Notes: generated from the letters alone by a model not told the origin. A stretch of DNA of 64,000 nucleotides from Rhodoferax sp. TS-BS-61-7 (GCF_002943465.1 NZ_PTQY01000001.1:248001-312000); one strand, 5' to 3'; counted from the first letter of the stretch, positions 1 to 9,571 are shown. A program made the numbers and translations.

Positions 1-1
1 C

Positions 2-388
2 CTGTTCGACATGCTGCTGCACACCGACCACGACCCGGCCGCCGACTTCATGCCCCTGCTGGCACAGGTGCGCCAGGAAGTGGCCGTGCTGCAGCCCCCG
101 GCCTGGAGCCGTACGGCCCATACCTTCAGCCATATCTTCGCTGGTGGTTATGCGGCAGGTTATTACAGCTACAAGTGGGCCGAAGTGCTGAGCGCAGACG
201 CCTACGCCGCGTTCGAAGAGTCGGCAGATAGCGACGGTTTGCCCAACCCCGAAACCGGCCGACAATACCGCATGGCCATTCTGGAAGCCGGTGGCAGCCG
301 CCCGGCCATGGAGTCGTTCAAAGCCTTCCGGGGCCGCGAACCCTCTCTGGACGCGCTGCTCCGGCACCAGGGCATGGCCCAGTCTTGA
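2..388 (+). CDS. prlC: Oligopeptidase A (M3 family), C-terminal fragment
   Basis: This is the 3' end of a gene that begins before the window; the frame is open from the first full codon at base 2. The 128 visible residues carry the C-terminal M3 metallopeptidase signature, with FSHIFAGGYAAGYYSYKWAE followed by VLSADAYAAFEE, as in oligopeptidase A (PrlC). The HExxH zinc site lies upstream of the window and cannot be checked. The family is a cytoplasmic zinc endopeptidase that degrades short peptides and cleaved signal peptides. The next gene follows after 34 bases on the same strand, so co-transcription is possible. Confidence 0.85.
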   Translation: MFDMLLHTDHDPAADFMPLLAQVRQEVAVLQPPAWSRTAHTFSHIFAGGYAAGYYSYKWAEVLSADAYAAFEESADSDGLPNPETGRQYRMAILEAGGSRPAMESFKAFRGREPSLDALLRHQGMAQS

Positions 389-422
389 AACCTTGTTGAT
401 ACACACCTTGCAGGATGACCCT

Positions 423-1061
423 ATGACAATGCAGACCCGCATCACCCTCCTCGGCGCCTTGGCCCTGGCACTGCTGGGCCAAGCCAGCGTGGCGCAACCG
501 GTTTACAAGATCGTGGGCCCGGACGGCAAGGTGACTTTTTCCGACAAACCTCCCGCTGCAGCCGACAAAGGCAAAGTCGCGGCCACAGGCGCAGCGTCCA
601 GCGGTGCGGCGGCGGGTTCCGACCTGCCCTACGAACTGCGCCAGGTGGCCTCCAAATATCCAGTGACCCTTTACACCGCATCGCCCTGCGGGCCTTGTGA
701 TAGTGGTCGGTCCCTGCTGAAAAACCGAGGCATCCCGTTCAATGAACGAACCGTAAGCACGCCCGAAGACCAAGAAGCCCTGCAACGCTTGGCAGGAGAC
801 AACTCTCTGCCCTACGCCACCATTGGCAGCCAGAAACTCAAAGGCTTTTCCGATCTGGAGTGGACTCAGTACCTGGACGCAGCAGGTTACCCCGGTACAT
901 CCACCCTCCCCAGGGGCTACCGCTTTGCTGCCCCTGCGCCTCTGGTGGCCGTACAGAAACCTGCTGCAGCCCCCAAAGAAGCGCCAAAACCTGTGGAGCC
1001 TCCGAGCCCAGCACCTGCTGCTGCGCCCGCCCCCTCCAACCCCGCCGGTATCACCTTTTAA
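423..1061 (+). CDS. Secreted DUF4124 / glutaredoxin-like protein
   Basis: A 212-residue protein. The N-terminus is a signal peptide (MTMQTRITLLGALALALLG...ASVAQ). A DUF4124-type segment follows (VYKIVGPDGKVTFSDKPP), then a thioredoxin/glutaredoxin-like region from about residue 80, with a possible redox motif CGPC (in SPCGPCDSG) and a LPYATIG segment resembling the cis-Pro loop. The C-terminus is Pro/Ala-rich and looks disordered. ATG 423 is chosen because it opens the signal peptide; the frame is also open upstream without a credible start. It probably acts in the envelope as a disulfide or glutathione-linked oxidoreductase. The substrate is unknown. Confidence 0.75.
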   Translation: MTMQTRITLLGALALALLGQASVAQPVYKIVGPDGKVTFSDKPPAAADKGKVAATGAASSGAAAGSDLPYELRQVASKYPVTLYTASPCGPCDSGRSLLKNRGIPFNERTVSTPEDQEALQRLAGDNSLPYATIGSQKLKGFSDLEWTQYLDAAGYPGTSTLPRGYRFAAPAPLVAVQKPAAAPKEAPKPVEPPSPAPAAAPAPSNPAGITF

Positions 1062-1079
1062 GCGCCACACAGCGCCCAA

Positions 1080-1889
1080 TTAAAGGGTGCGATGCGCCAC
1101 GGGGGTTTCGGGCACTGGGTATCCCGCCGCACCAAAGGTGCTGACCACCGCTTTATGCGTGTCAAAGTACACCTGCCAGTAGTGGTCGGTGTGGGTATAG
1201 GGACGCACACACAGCAAGGGGCCTTCAGGCGTGAACTGCAAAATCTCGATATCGGGAGCTGGCGTTGCAGCCACGTTGGGAATTGCCGCGACCGCACTGC
1301 GCAGCCGCGCAATCGCATCCAGCACATCGACTCCGTTGGCCACCTTGGCCACACAGTCCACACGGCGGTAGGCCAAGGTGCTGAAGTTCTGGATCGAACC
1401 CGAAAACACGGTGTTGTTGCCCACAATCGTGACCACGTTGTCTGGTGTGATCAACGTCGTACCAAACAGGCCCAGCTCTTTGACCGTACCGGTCACGCCG
1501 CCCGCAGTCACAAAATCACCCACCTTGTAGGGACGCAACACCTGCATAAATACGCCAGCTGCAAAATGGGTCAGCAAACCACCCCAGGCCGTACCAATGG
1601 CCAGGCCAGCACCGGCTAGCAGCGCGGCAAACGACGTCGTCTGCACACCAAAAATATCCAGAATCGCCAGGATCAGAACCACGTTCAGAATCACTGACAA
1701 AATGGAGTTGAGGTAGTTGGCCAGCGTCTGGTCGACCTTACCGCCTCGCTGCAAGGCGGCACCCAACAAACGCAGGGCCAGCGAAATCAGCCAGCGCCCC
1801 ACAATCCAGGCGCCCAAAGCGCCCAGCAGCTTCAAACCGAAATCCGCGCCTTGCGTGGTGAGAAATGTCCAAATGACTTCTGTGTTCAC
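1080..1889 (-). CDS. mscS: Small-conductance mechanosensitive channel (MscS family)
   Basis: A 269-residue MscS-type channel protecting against osmotic downshock. An N-terminal membrane helix is followed by two more, with the Gly/Ala-rich pore helix around AALLAGAGLAIGTAWGG, then the beta domain (PYKVGDFVTAGGVTGTVKELGLFGTTLITPDN). The length fits the minimal MscS class. The start is taken as GTG at 1889, because a perfect AGGAGG lies 8 bases upstream and the first TM helix follows. The frame stays open 50 codons further, but that extension runs through the tRNA terminator and is not credible. It lies downstream of tRNA-Ser on the same strand, separated by that terminator. Confidence 0.88.
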   Translation of the reverse strand: MNTEVIWTFLTTQGADFGLKLLGALGAWIVGRWLISLALRLLGAALQRGGKVDQTLANYLNSILSVILNVVLILAILDIFGVQTTSFAALLAGAGLAIGTAWGGLLTHFAAGVFMQVLRPYKVGDFVTAGGVTGTVKELGLFGTTLITPDNVVTIVGNNTVFSGSIQNFSTLAYRRVDCVAKVANGVDVLDAIARLRSAVAAIPNVAATPAPDIEILQFTPEGPLLCVRPYTHTDHYWQVYFDTHKAVVSTFGAAGYPVPETPVAHRTL

Positions 1890-2021
1890 GTGCCTGTCCT
1901 CCTGAAATGAAATAAAAATCGCCGCCGCACAGCCCAGCAGGCCGCGTTTGACAGTGGGCATGATAGCCGCCGCATCGGGATGCACTGACGGTGTGTCTGT
2001 GAACTGCGTCACGTAGAGACG

Positions 2022-2054
2022 AAAAAAAAGCCCGATCACTGATCGGGCTTTTTT
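2022..2054 (-). terminator. Rho-independent terminator after tRNA-Ser
   Basis: GCCCGATC (2030-2037) pairs with GATCGGGC (2041-2048) around a 3-nt loop. The stem is flanked by A-tracts and T-tracts, so it can act in both directions. It lies 8 bases beyond the 3' end of tRNA-Ser. Confidence 0.9.
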
Positions 2055-2061
2055 AACTTTC

Positions 2062-2154
2062 TGGCGGAGACGGAGGGATTCGAACCCTCGATGAGGCTCT
2101 ACACCCCATACTCCCTTAGCAGGGGAGCACCTTCGGCCACTCGGTCACGTCTCC
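2062..2154 (-). tRNA. serX: tRNA-Ser (anticodon GCU)
   Basis: 93 nt including an encoded CCA. The acceptor stem GGAGACG/CGTCTCC and the T-arm GGTTCGAATCC are intact. The long variable arm is typical of class II tRNAs. The anticodon stem CTCCC/GGGAG presents GCT (2118-2120 on the opposite strand). It reads AGC/AGU serine codons. The symbol is generic. Confidence 0.95.
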
Positions 2155-2259
2155 TAAAGGTCAGGCAGGATTATCGCACAGACTCTGGCCTGTTTTTCCC
2201 AAACCCATGCTTGGCCCAGATCAAAAGCCCTGTGTGAGGCAACCCACTACCTCACATGG

Positions 2260-3225
2260 CTATGCGGGCCGGTACCACGCAAGCACCGGGCCCTTGCGCT
2301 CCACAAAACCGTCGGCCACTTTGATGTGAATGTGGTGGCCACGGGTGGTACAGGCAGCAATCTGTTGCTGCAACTCCGCGAGTTGGGCTGCACTCGGAAT
2401 CACACCGTAGGCACTGGCCAACCAGTGGCGCAGGGCATTGGCCTGGCGCGCTGCAGAAAGGGCTTGAAGTGCCTTCACTGCAGGCAGCCCATCGTCAGCG
2501 CGGCACACAGCACTCAAATCCGCCGTCGCTATCTCATTCAACAGGCCCTGGGCCTGTGCGGCATGGACCGCACTGCGGGCCAGTGTGTCGCGAAACTGGG
2601 GAAACACAGCCTCCAGCGCGGGCAGCAGCTGGGCGCGAATGCGGTTGCGGGTAAAACGTTGGTCGGTGTTGGTCGGGTCTTCTACGAACCCCACACCCCG
2701 CGCGACCAACCACGCCCTAATGTCCGCGGCCGACACCTGCAGCAGAGGCCGGTAAAAGGCCAAGCCATCCCGCTGCCACTGTGCAGGCATGGCGCTCAGG
2801 CCACGCAGACCCGCACCGCGACTCAGCGCCAGCAATAAGGTCTCCACCTGGTCATCCGCATGCTGGGCCAGCGCTATGGATTTAATAGCTGCTTGCGCAT
2901 ACTCCGTAAGGGCTAGAGCACTTAAAGCCTTGTATCTGGCAATACGGGCGGCATCCTCGGGGCTTTGGCCGGGTGTATGCCCAGCATCCACCTTGAGCAC
3001 CCGCAAGGGCACATTCAGCTGACCGCACAGCGCAACACAGTGGGCTTCGAAGTCGGCCGCCGCAGCCTGCAGGCCGTGGTTCACATGGAGGGCGACCACC
3101 TGCCCCGGCCAGCGCTCGGCACAGGCGATCAGCAAAGCGGTAGAGTCCGCGCCCCCACTGAAAGCCACCCCTAAAGGCAAAGCGGGCTGAAAAGCCCGCA
3201 CGGCCGCATCCAGTGACTGGGTCAT
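2260..3225 (-). CDS. tilS: tRNA(Ile)-lysidine synthase
   Basis: 321 residues. TilS converts C34 of tRNA-Ile(CAU) to lysidine using ATP and lysine, so that AUA is read as isoleucine. The N-type ATP pyrophosphatase P-loop SGGADST lies near residue 24, and the conserved LAQHADDQVETLL and DPTNTDQRFTRNRIR motifs are present. It is shorter than the E. coli enzyme (about 430), lacking most of the C-terminal domain. It is the last gene of the cysS-glycosylase-accA-tilS run, 30 bases after accA. Oddity: residues around ALTEYAQAAIKSIA, just before the HADD motif, are encoded by a copy of the dispersed repeat (2873-2930). Confidence 0.95.
   Translation of the reverse strand: MTQSLDAAVRAFQPALPLGVAFSGGADSTALLIACAERWPGQVVALHVNHGLQAAAADFEAHCVALCGQLNVPLRVLKVDAGHTPGQSPEDAARIARYKALSALALTEYAQAAIKSIALAQHADDQVETLLLALSRGAGLRGLSAMPAQWQRDGLAFYRPLLQVSAADIRAWLVARGVGFVEDPTNTDQRFTRNRIRAQLLPALEAVFPQFRDTLARSAVHAAQAQGLLNEIATADLSAVCRADDGLPAVKALQALSAARQANALRHWLASAYGVIPSAAQLAELQQQIAACTTRGHHIHIKVADGFVERKGPVLAWYRPA
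2873..2930 (+). repeat. Dispersed 47-bp element, copy 1 (inside tilS)
   Basis: Starts GCTAT, has ATAGC 7 bases later, then TGCTTGCGCA, then AAGGGCTAGAGC about 10 bases further on. It is the same element as in the glyA 3' region. In tilS it is read on the opposite strand as EYAQAAIKSIA without breaking the frame. Confidence 0.8.
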
Positions 3226-3255
3226 GGCGTGCGGCAGGTCGCCGGCGTTACCGGC

Positions 3256-4233
3256 TTACTTGCCGGTGGCCTTGGTGTCGGTAAAGCGGCCGTAGCTTTG
3301 CAGGCGCTCGTAGCGGCGGTCCAGCAACTCTTTGACCTTGAGGTCACTGATTTGGCGGTAGGCATCAGCCAGCGCGCGCTTGAGGAAAGCCGCGGCCTGC
3401 TTGGTGTCGCGGTGCGCGCCACCCACAGGTTCATTCACGATCTTGTCTACTAGGCCCAGGGCCTTCAGGCGGTGGGCGGTGATGCCCAGAGCGTCGGCCG
3501 CGTCCTGCGCCTTGTCGGAGGTTTTCCACAAGATGGAGGCGCAACCTTCAGGGCTGATGACCGAGTAGATGGAGTACTGCAGCATGATGACCTGGTCGGC
3601 CACCGAAATGGCCAAGGCGCCGCCGGAGCCACCTTCACCAATGATGGTGGTGATGATGGGCACTTCGAGTTGCGCCATCTCGAAAATGTTGCGGCCAATG
3701 GCTTCGGATTGGCCGCGCTCTTCGGCGTCAATGCCGGGGTACGCGCCTGGCGTGTCCACAAAGGTGAACACCGGCAGCTTGAACTTCTCCGCCAGCTTCA
3801 TCAGGCGCAGGGCTTTGCGGTAACCCTCGGGCTTGCTCATGCCGAAGTTGCGCAAACCACGCTCCTTGGTGTCGCGCCCTTTTTGCTGGCCCAGCACCAT
3901 GCAAGGTGTACCGTTGAACCGGGCCAAGCCGCCCACAATGCTCAGGTCGTCGGCAAAGTGGCGGTCGCCATGCAGCTCCACAAAATGCGTGAAGATGTCG
4001 TTGACATAGTCCAGCGTGTAGGGACGCTCGGCATGGCGCGCGATCTTGGTGATTTGCCAAGGGGTCAAATCACTGTAAATGTCTTTGGTGAGCTGCTGGC
4101 TCTTCTTGCTCAGCTGGTCGATCTCGGCGGAAATGTCCACCGCGGACTCGTTTTGCACATAACGCAACTCTTCGATCTTGCCTTCGAGCTCGGCAATAGG
4201 CTGCTCAAAATCGAGAAATGTCTTTTTAGCCAA
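3256..4233 (-). CDS. accA: Acetyl-CoA carboxylase carboxyltransferase subunit alpha
   Basis: 325 residues. AccA with AccD transfers CO2 from carboxybiotin to acetyl-CoA, giving malonyl-CoA for fatty-acid synthesis in the cytoplasm. The conserved AccA N-terminus [45 protein letters not shown] and [11 protein letters not shown] are all present. No ATG fits: the best start is TTG at 4233, immediately before AKKTFLDF, with AAGGAGA 7 bases upstream. It lies 14 bases after the glycosylase gene and 30 before tilS, so co-transcription is likely. Confidence 0.95.
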   Translation of the reverse strand: MAKKTFLDFEQPIAELEGKIEELRYVQNESAVDISAEIDQLSKKSQQLTKDIYSDLTPWQITKIARHAERPYTLDYVNDIFTHFVELHGDRHFADDLSIVGGLARFNGTPCMVLGQQKGRDTKERGLRNFGMSKPEGYRKALRLMKLAEKFKLPVFTFVDTPGAYPGIDAEERGQSEAIGRNIFEMAQLEVPIITTIIGEGGSGGALAISVADQVIMLQYSIYSVISPEGCASILWKTSDKAQDAADALGITAHRLKALGLVDKIVNEPVGGAHRDTKQAAAFLKRALADAYRQISDLKVKELLDRRYERLQSYGRFTDTKATGK

Positions 4234-4247
4234 CGCTGTTTCTCCTT

Positions 4248-4910
4248 CTAGTACGCGACCGGTAGGGGGTCGAGAGAGCGCCAAATATACCAAGTTGCCA
4301 CGCTGCAGTACGGCGCCCAGGCGGCAGCCACCTCGCGCGCGTCGCTGCGGCTCACTACATCGCCTGAAAAATAGTTTTGGCTGATGCCCTGGATCAGGCC
4401 ATCGTCATCCAGCGGCAGCACATTGGGCCGCATCAGGTGAAAGATCAGGAACATCTCGGCCGTCCAGCGGCCAATGCCGCGGATCGCCACCAGTTCCGCG
4501 ATGATTTCCTCATCGCCCATGCCATCCCAGTCCTTGACGTGCAGGGCGCCGTTATCAAAGTGCAGGGCCAGGTCCACCAGGTATTCCACCTTGCGCGCAC
4601 TCAGGCCAGCAGCGCGCATGTCATCCACCTTGAGCTTGAGCACATTGGCGGGTGTCATCTTGCGCGGTAGCAACACAAAGCGGTCCCACACGGTCTGGGC
4701 CGACTTGACCGAAATTTGCTGGCCCACAATGCTGCGCGCCAGGGTCACAAAAGCGTCGCCCCGGGTTTGCAGGCAGGCATCGCCAAACTGGGGGATCAGG
4801 CGCTTCATCACCCGGTCTTTTTTCACCAGATGCTTGCAAGCCTCCTCCCAAAAATAGGGGGTCGCGAGGACCGGGGCCTGCTCTTCGGCCTTTTTCGCGG
4901 AGGTAGCCAT
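4248..4910 (-). CDS. DNA-3-methyladenine glycosylase II (HhH-GPD, AlkA-like)
   Basis: 220 residues, within the HhH-GPD base-excision glycosylase superfamily. The helix-hairpin-helix [17 protein letters not shown] is followed by LPLDDDG, which contains the catalytic Asp position. [10 protein letters not shown] near residue 70 is also typical. It should remove alkylated purines from DNA. There is no iron-sulfur Cys cluster, which argues against MutY/Nth. ATG 4910 is used; its last base begins the cysS stop (TAATG), so translation of the two genes is likely coupled. Confidence 0.88.
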   Translation of the reverse strand: MATSAKKAEEQAPVLATPYFWEEACKHLVKKDRVMKRLIPQFGDACLQTRGDAFVTLARSIVGQQISVKSAQTVWDRFVLLPRKMTPANVLKLKVDDMRAAGLSARKVEYLVDLALHFDNGALHVKDWDGMGDEEIIAELVAIRGIGRWTAEMFLIFHLMRPNVLPLDDDGLIQGISQNYFSGDVVSRSDAREVAAAWAPYCSVATWYIWRSLDPLPVAY

Positions 4911-6286
4911 TACTGCACAGCTTCCCAGGTCGTACCCGCCGGCGAATCCTTGAGCACAATGCCTTGGGCCAGCAAGTCCTTGCGGATGCTGTCGGCCAGT
5001 GCAAAGTCCTTGGCGGCCTTTGCCGCGGCGCGCTGGGCAATCAGGGACTGGATGGCAGCTTCGTCCAAAGCGGCACCGGCCTGCAAAAACGCTTTCGGGT
5101 CGCCTTGCAACAGCCCCAGACATGCCGCCAGAGCCTTGAGCAGACCGGCCAGGGCTGGCGATTTGCTGCGATTCACCTCAGAAGCCAGGTCGAACAACAC
5201 GGCAACCGCTTCGGGGGTGCCAAAGTCTTCGTCCATGGCCGCCTTGAAGCGCACGGCATACGGGTTGGCCCAATCCACGGCAATGTCTGCCGGTGTCACC
5301 TGATCCAGCGCGGTGTACAGGCGCTTGAGGGACTGGCGTGCGTCGTCCAGGTGCGCATCGCTGTAGTTCAGGGCGCTGCGGTAGTGGGCTCGCACGATGA
5401 AAAAGCGCACGGTTTCTGCGTCGTACTGTTTCAGCACATCGCGGATGGTGAAGAAGTTGCCGAGCGACTTGCTCATCTTCTCGTTGTCCACACGCACAAA
5501 ACCGTTGTGCACCCAGAAATGGGCCAGCGGCTTGCCCGTGGCGCCTTCGCTCTGGGCGATTTCGTTTTCGTGGTGGGGAAACTGCAGGTCGGCCCCGCCG
5601 CCGTGGATGTCAAAGGTTTCGCCCAGCGTGGAGCAGCTCATGGCCGAGCATTCAATGTGCCAGCCCGGACGGCCGGTGCCAAATTCACTGGCCCACTTGG
5701 CATCGGCCGGCTCTTCGGGCTTGGCCGATTTCCACAGCACAAAGTCCAGGGGGTCTTCCTTGCCATCCAGCACCGCCACACGCTCACCGGCACGCAGCTC
5801 GTCCAGCGACTTGCCCGACAACTTGCCGTAGCCAACAAACTTGCGCACCGAGTAGTTCACATCGCCATTGCTGGCGCGGTAGGCCAGGCCCTTGCTTTCA
5901 AGCTGGCCGATGAGGGACAACATTTGCGGCACATATTCAGTGGCACGCGGCTCCAGCGAAGGTGGTTCAATGCCCAGCGCGCCGATGTCGGTATGCATCG
6001 CCGTGATCATTTCATCGGTGAGCTGGCGTATGGTGATGCCCCGCTCCAGCGCACGTTTGATGATCTTGTCGTCAATGTCGGTAATGTTGCGCACATAGGT
6101 CACGCGCAGGCCACTGGCCTTGAGCCAGCGCTGCACCACATCAAACGCCATCATCATCCGGGCGTGGCCAATGTGGCACAGGTCGTAAATGGTCATGCCG
6201 CACACATACATGCGCACGTGTCCGGGCTCTGCGGGTAAAAAGGGTTGCAACGAACGCGACAGCGTGTTGTAGATGCGCAAACTCAT
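4910..6286 (-). CDS. cysS: Cysteinyl-tRNA synthetase
   Basis: 458 residues, full length. This class I aminoacyl-tRNA synthetase charges tRNA-Cys. The HIGH-type motif HIGHAR lies near residue 37 and KMSKS near residue 270. The zinc-binding Cys/His set is visible (VCGMT near the start, WHIECSAM, and [10 protein letters not shown]). It is first in the minus-strand run cysS-glycosylase-accA-tilS. A 186-bp divergent region separates it from the TPR gene. Confidence 0.97.
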   Translation of the reverse strand: MSLRIYNTLSRSLQPFLPAEPGHVRMYVCGMTIYDLCHIGHARMMMAFDVVQRWLKASGLRVTYVRNITDIDDKIIKRALERGITIRQLTDEMITAMHTDIGALGIEPPSLEPRATEYVPQMLSLIGQLESKGLAYRASNGDVNYSVRKFVGYGKLSGKSLDELRAGERVAVLDGKEDPLDFVLWKSAKPEEPADAKWASEFGTGRPGWHIECSAMSCSTLGETFDIHGGGADLQFPHHENEIAQSEGATGKPLAHFWVHNGFVRVDNEKMSKSLGNFFTIRDVLKQYDAETVRFFIVRAHYRSALNYSDAHLDDARQSLKRLYTALDQVTPADIAVDWANPYAVRFKAAMDEDFGTPEAVAVLFDLASEVNRSKSPALAGLLKALAACLGLLQGDPKAFLQAGAALDEAAIQSLIAQRAAAKAAKDFALADSIRKDLLAQGIVLKDSPAGTTWEAVQ

Positions 6287-6385
6287 GGGTATCTCGAAAC
6301 CAACTCACAAAAGCAGCGAGCCCATGGCAACCGAAGACTCGGTTACGGGGCTCGCTTGGTGTCCAATCAGGGTTTTGCCAAGGGG

Positions 6386-6412
6386 TTGGCAGGCACCCCC
6401 CTCAGCTACAAT
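6386..6412 (+). promoter_or_regulatory. Weak sigma-70-like promoter candidate for the TPR operon
   Basis: TTGGCA (6386-6391) and TACAAT (6407-6412) are separated by 15 bases, shorter than ideal. They lie 60 bases before the TPR gene in the cysS/TPR divergent region. Confidence 0.3.
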
Positions 6413-6472
6413 GCAACGCAGTATAAGCCCCCTGAAGAGGGGTCCTCCGACGCGCTAGATTCCAAAGGCACT

Positions 6473-7576
6473 ATGAAGCACGCCCCCTCATTTGTAAGCA
6501 TGTCACTGCGTTTGGTGGCACTTGCGGCCACCCTCGTCTTCTCCTCCGCCCATGCGGATGACTACTCCGACGTTTCCCAGCTGGCACGCAACGGTAAATT
6601 CAATGAGGCACTCGCCAAGGCCGACCAGTACCTGGCGGGCAAACCCCGCGACCCGCAAATGCGCTTCATCAAAGGCGTGGTCCAGCGCGACTCCGGCAAA
6701 ACCTCCGAGGCCATCGCTACCTTCAGCCGACTGACCGAAGACTACCCTGAGCTGCCTGAGCCCTATAACAACCTGGCTGTGCTTTACGCCGGTCAAAGCC
6801 AGTTTGACAAGGCCCGCACCGCGCTGGAAATGGCGATCCGCACTAACCCCAGCTACACCACCGCCCACGAAAACCTGGGCGATGTGTATGCGAAGCTGGC
6901 CAGCCAAGCCTATGGCAAGGCTTTGCAATTGGACGCGTCCAACACGGCGGTAGCACCCAAACTGGCCCTGATTCGCGAACTGTTCAACCCGGCACTGGCC
7001 AAGGGCCAGCGTCCGTCCAGTACGCCGGCCGTCACTGCACCGCCACAAGTGGTCGCCGCTGCAACGTCCCCCGCCAAGGCACCGCCAACACTGACGCCAC
7101 CCGCCGCCGTCAAACCCCCGCCCAACCTGCCCGCCGCAGCGCCTGCCGTAGCCGCCACGACGGCTGCAGCCGCGCCAGCTGCAACGCCAACGCCGCCGAC
7201 CAGTACGCCAGAACCGGCAGCCCCCAGCCAATCCGCCCAAGCCAGCAAAGACGCCGAAGCGGCCGTACGCGCATGGGCCCGTGCCTGGGCTGCCAAAGAT
7301 GTGAAAGGCTATCTGGCTGCATATGGCAAAGAATTTGACCCACCCGGTAATGCCAGCCGCAGCGCCTGGGAAACGGAACGCCGCCAACGCATCGGTGGCA
7401 AGTCCAAAATTACCGTCAAACTCGACAACCTCAGCGTGAGCGTGAATGGCGACAAGGCCGTCGCCAAATTCCGCCAAGACTACAAGGCAGACGCACTCGC
7501 GGTCTCCAGCCGCAAGACCCTGGATCTGGCCAGGTCCGGCGATCGCTGGCTGATTGTTCGCGAGTCGGTGAACTAA
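6473..7576 (+). CDS. Periplasmic TPR protein with NTF2/SnoaL-like C-terminal domain
   Basis: 367 residues. The signal peptide ends around SSAHA. Three TPR-like repeats follow (residues about 30-160; for example EPYNNLAVLYAGQSQFDKA). A long Pro/Ala/Thr-rich linker (about 180-260) precedes a C-terminal domain of about 105 residues (EAAVRAWARAWAAKDVKGYL...DRWLIVRESVN) that looks like an NTF2/SnoaL fold. The same type of tail ends the next gene product. ATG 6473 opens a plausible signal peptide; a second in-frame ATG 9 codons later is possible. The neighbouring L,D-transpeptidase suggests a cell-wall role, but the function is not established. Confidence 0.75.
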   Translation: MKHAPSFVSMSLRLVALAATLVFSSAHADDYSDVSQLARNGKFNEALAKADQYLAGKPRDPQMRFIKGVVQRDSGKTSEAIATFSRLTEDYPELPEPYNNLAVLYAGQSQFDKARTALEMAIRTNPSYTTAHENLGDVYAKLASQAYGKALQLDASNTAVAPKLALIRELFNPALAKGQRPSSTPAVTAPPQVVAAATSPAKAPPTLTPPAAVKPPPNLPAAAPAVAATTAAAAPAATPTPPTSTPEPAAPSQSAQASKDAEAAVRAWARAWAAKDVKGYLAAYGKEFDPPGNASRSAWETERRQRIGGKSKITVKLDNLSVSVNGDKAVAKFRQDYKADALAVSSRKTLDLARSGDRWLIVRESVN

Positions 7577-7604
7577 CAGGCCCTTGCGGCCTCTACTGTT
7601 GCCA

Positions 7605-8888
7605 ATGACCAGCATTCGCGAGCCGGTGCGCCCCGGCCTTTTTCTGCGACGCTTTTACAGCGTGCCACTGTACCTGCTGGTACTGTGGGCGGGTGCTGCA
7701 TCTGCACAAACCAATGCCAGCAAACGCCTGGACAAAGCCAACATCCAACGCACCAGTGCAGCACCCAGCGCCCTGGCGGCGCAGGGCGTAGCCGAGGCAC
7801 GCCTGATCGAGGTTTACAGCCTGATCGGCAAGGGTCAGAGCCGCGAAGCCTTGGGCAAAGCAGAACAGCTGGCACAAGAGCTGCCTCACTTTCAGCTCGC
7901 CCAGCTGGTCTATGGCGACTTGCTGGCAGCGCGTACACGCCCCCTGGCCAAGCTGGGCGACGTACCCGACACCATGGCCAAGGCAGCCCCCGCGGTGCTG
8001 AACGAGTTGCGGGAAGAGTCGCTGCGGCGTGTGCGCGCCCTGCGCGAACGCCCACCCGCAGACATGGTGCCCGCACAATTTTTGCAACTCTCCCAGCGCA
8101 CACGGCACGCCATTGCCGTGGATGCCTCCCGCTCGCGCCTGTACCTGTTTGCCAACACACCAGCGGGCTTGAGCCTGGTAGCGGACTACTACATATCCGT
8201 CGGCAAGGCTGGCACGGCCAAAGACGTGGAAGGTGACCAGCGCACGCCGCTGGGGGTGTACTACATCACCAGCAACCTGGACCCTAAGTCGCTCAAAGAC
8301 TTTTATGGCTCCGGCGCCCTGCCCATCAACTACCCCAATGTGCTGGATGCCAAGCGCGGCAAAACTGGGAGCGGCATCTGGCTGCACGGCACGCCGCCCA
8401 ACCAGTTCTCGCGCCCACCCCAGGCCACCGACGGCTGTGTGGTGTTGGCCAACCCGGACCTGGAACACATCATCCGCACGGTAGAAGTGCGTGCCACGCC
8501 CGTGCTGATTGCGCCGCAGCTGCGTTGGGTCAGCCCCAGCGCCTCGCGCACCGAAGCCAAACCTTTTGAGGACGCCCTGCTGGCCTGGCGCAATGCCAAG
8601 ACTGCCGGTGATGTCAGTCAGGTGCTGTCTTTCTACACCGCAGACTTCAACAGCAATGGCAAAACCCTGGCGCAGTGGACCCCGACCCTGCGTTCTGAAA
8701 TGCAAAAAACACAAGGCCGCACGATTCAACTCAAGGACGTGTCCTATCTGCGCTGGACCGACAGCGCCGACACCATGGTGGCCACCTTTGGCGAAGTGGC
8801 GGATGGGGTGCGCACCGGCCTGACCAAACGCCAGTACTGGATCCGCCAGGACAACCAATGGAAAATTTTCTACGAAGGAATTTTGTAA
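7605..8888 (+). CDS. L,D-transpeptidase (YkuD) with C-terminal NTF2-like domain
   Basis: 427 residues. A signal peptide (ending near AASAQ) is followed by an alpha-helical region and a YkuD catalytic domain from about residue 170. Catalytic motifs are HGTPPNQFSRPPQATDGCVVL, with His near 261 and the nucleophile Cys near 278. The family makes 3-3 peptidoglycan cross-links or attaches outer-membrane proteins to peptidoglycan. The last 110 residues resemble the NTF2-like tail of the preceding TPR protein. ATG 7605 is preferred to the TTG seven codons upstream. Its stop overlaps the next start (TAATG), implying coupled translation with the periplasmic cyclophilin. Confidence 0.88.
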   Translation: MTSIREPVRPGLFLRRFYSVPLYLLVLWAGAASAQTNASKRLDKANIQRTSAAPSALAAQGVAEARLIEVYSLIGKGQSREALGKAEQLAQELPHFQLAQLVYGDLLAARTRPLAKLGDVPDTMAKAAPAVLNELREESLRRVRALRERPPADMVPAQFLQLSQRTRHAIAVDASRSRLYLFANTPAGLSLVADYYISVGKAGTAKDVEGDQRTPLGVYYITSNLDPKSLKDFYGSGALPINYPNVLDAKRGKTGSGIWLHGTPPNQFSRPPQATDGCVVLANPDLEHIIRTVEVRATPVLIAPQLRWVSPSASRTEAKPFEDALLAWRNAKTAGDVSQVLSFYTADFNSNGKTLAQWTPTLRSEMQKTQGRTIQLKDVSYLRWTDSADTMVATFGEVADGVRTGLTKRQYWIRQDNQWKIFYEGIL

Positions 8889-9568
8889 TGCGACCCTGGA
8901 TGGCAAAGCCGCTGCGCGGCCTGTGGTTGGTTTGCACACTGGCCTCGTTGAGCTGGACCGCGGCCGCACAAAACCCGCAAGTCAAGTTTCAAACCAGTGT
9001 GGGTGAATTCACGGTGGAACTGTATGCAGACAAGGCCCCCAAGACGGTGGAAAACTTCCTGCAGTACGTAAGAGACAAACACTACAACGGCACGATTTTT
9101 CACCGCGTCATTCCCAACTTCATGGTGCAGGGGGGCGGTTATGACAGCAAGTACGTGGAAAAACCGACGCGGGCACCGGTGCCGCACGAAGGCCGAGAAG
9201 CCCTCTCCCGCGGTGGCCCGCGCAATACTGTGGGCACCCTGGCCATGGCCCGCACCAACGACCCCCAGTCCGCCAGCGCACAGTTTTTCATCAATGTGCA
9301 GGACAATGCGTTTCTCGACCCGGTGCTGATTCCGCCGGGTGACCCGGTGCCCAAGTTTGAATACCAGGGCCAGGTCTACAAGGACACGCCGCGTGCGGCG
9401 CTCCTGAATTCACCACAGCTGTTTGGCTACACCGTGTTCGGCAAAGTCATCAGTGGTCTGGACGTAATTACCAAAATCAAGTCCACCCCCACCGGCGCAG
9501 GCGGCCCGTTCCGCAGCGACGTTCCCCAAACCCCCATCACCATCAACTCCGCCACAGTGGCGAAATAA
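8888..9568 (+). CDS. ppiA: Periplasmic peptidyl-prolyl cis-trans isomerase (cyclophilin)
   Basis: 226 residues with a signal peptide (SLSWTAAAQ) and a single cyclophilin domain. Conserved motifs include [37 protein letters not shown] and [11 protein letters not shown]. It should catalyse proline isomerisation on proteins in the periplasm. Compared with its cytoplasmic paralogue next door it has an insertion near DPVLIPPGDPVPKFEYQGQ, as in PpiA-type periplasmic forms. The start overlaps the preceding stop. Confidence 0.92.
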   Translation: MRPWMAKPLRGLWLVCTLASLSWTAAAQNPQVKFQTSVGEFTVELYADKAPKTVENFLQYVRDKHYNGTIFHRVIPNFMVQGGGYDSKYVEKPTRAPVPHEGREALSRGGPRNTVGTLAMARTNDPQSASAQFFINVQDNAFLDPVLIPPGDPVPKFEYQGQVYKDTPRAALLNSPQLFGYTVFGKVISGLDVITKIKSTPTGAGGPFRSDVPQTPITINSATVAK

Positions 9569-9571
9569 ACC

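Noticed and set aside
1890..2039. Longer N-terminus for the MscS protein
   Set aside because: The extra 50 codons cross the tRNA-Ser terminator hairpin, and the GTG at 1889 has a perfect AGGAGG.
6425..6455. Partial match to the GC-rich element (CCCCCTGAAGAGGGG) before the TPR gene
   Set aside because: It is only a short imperfect hairpin; the flanking modules of the element are lacking.
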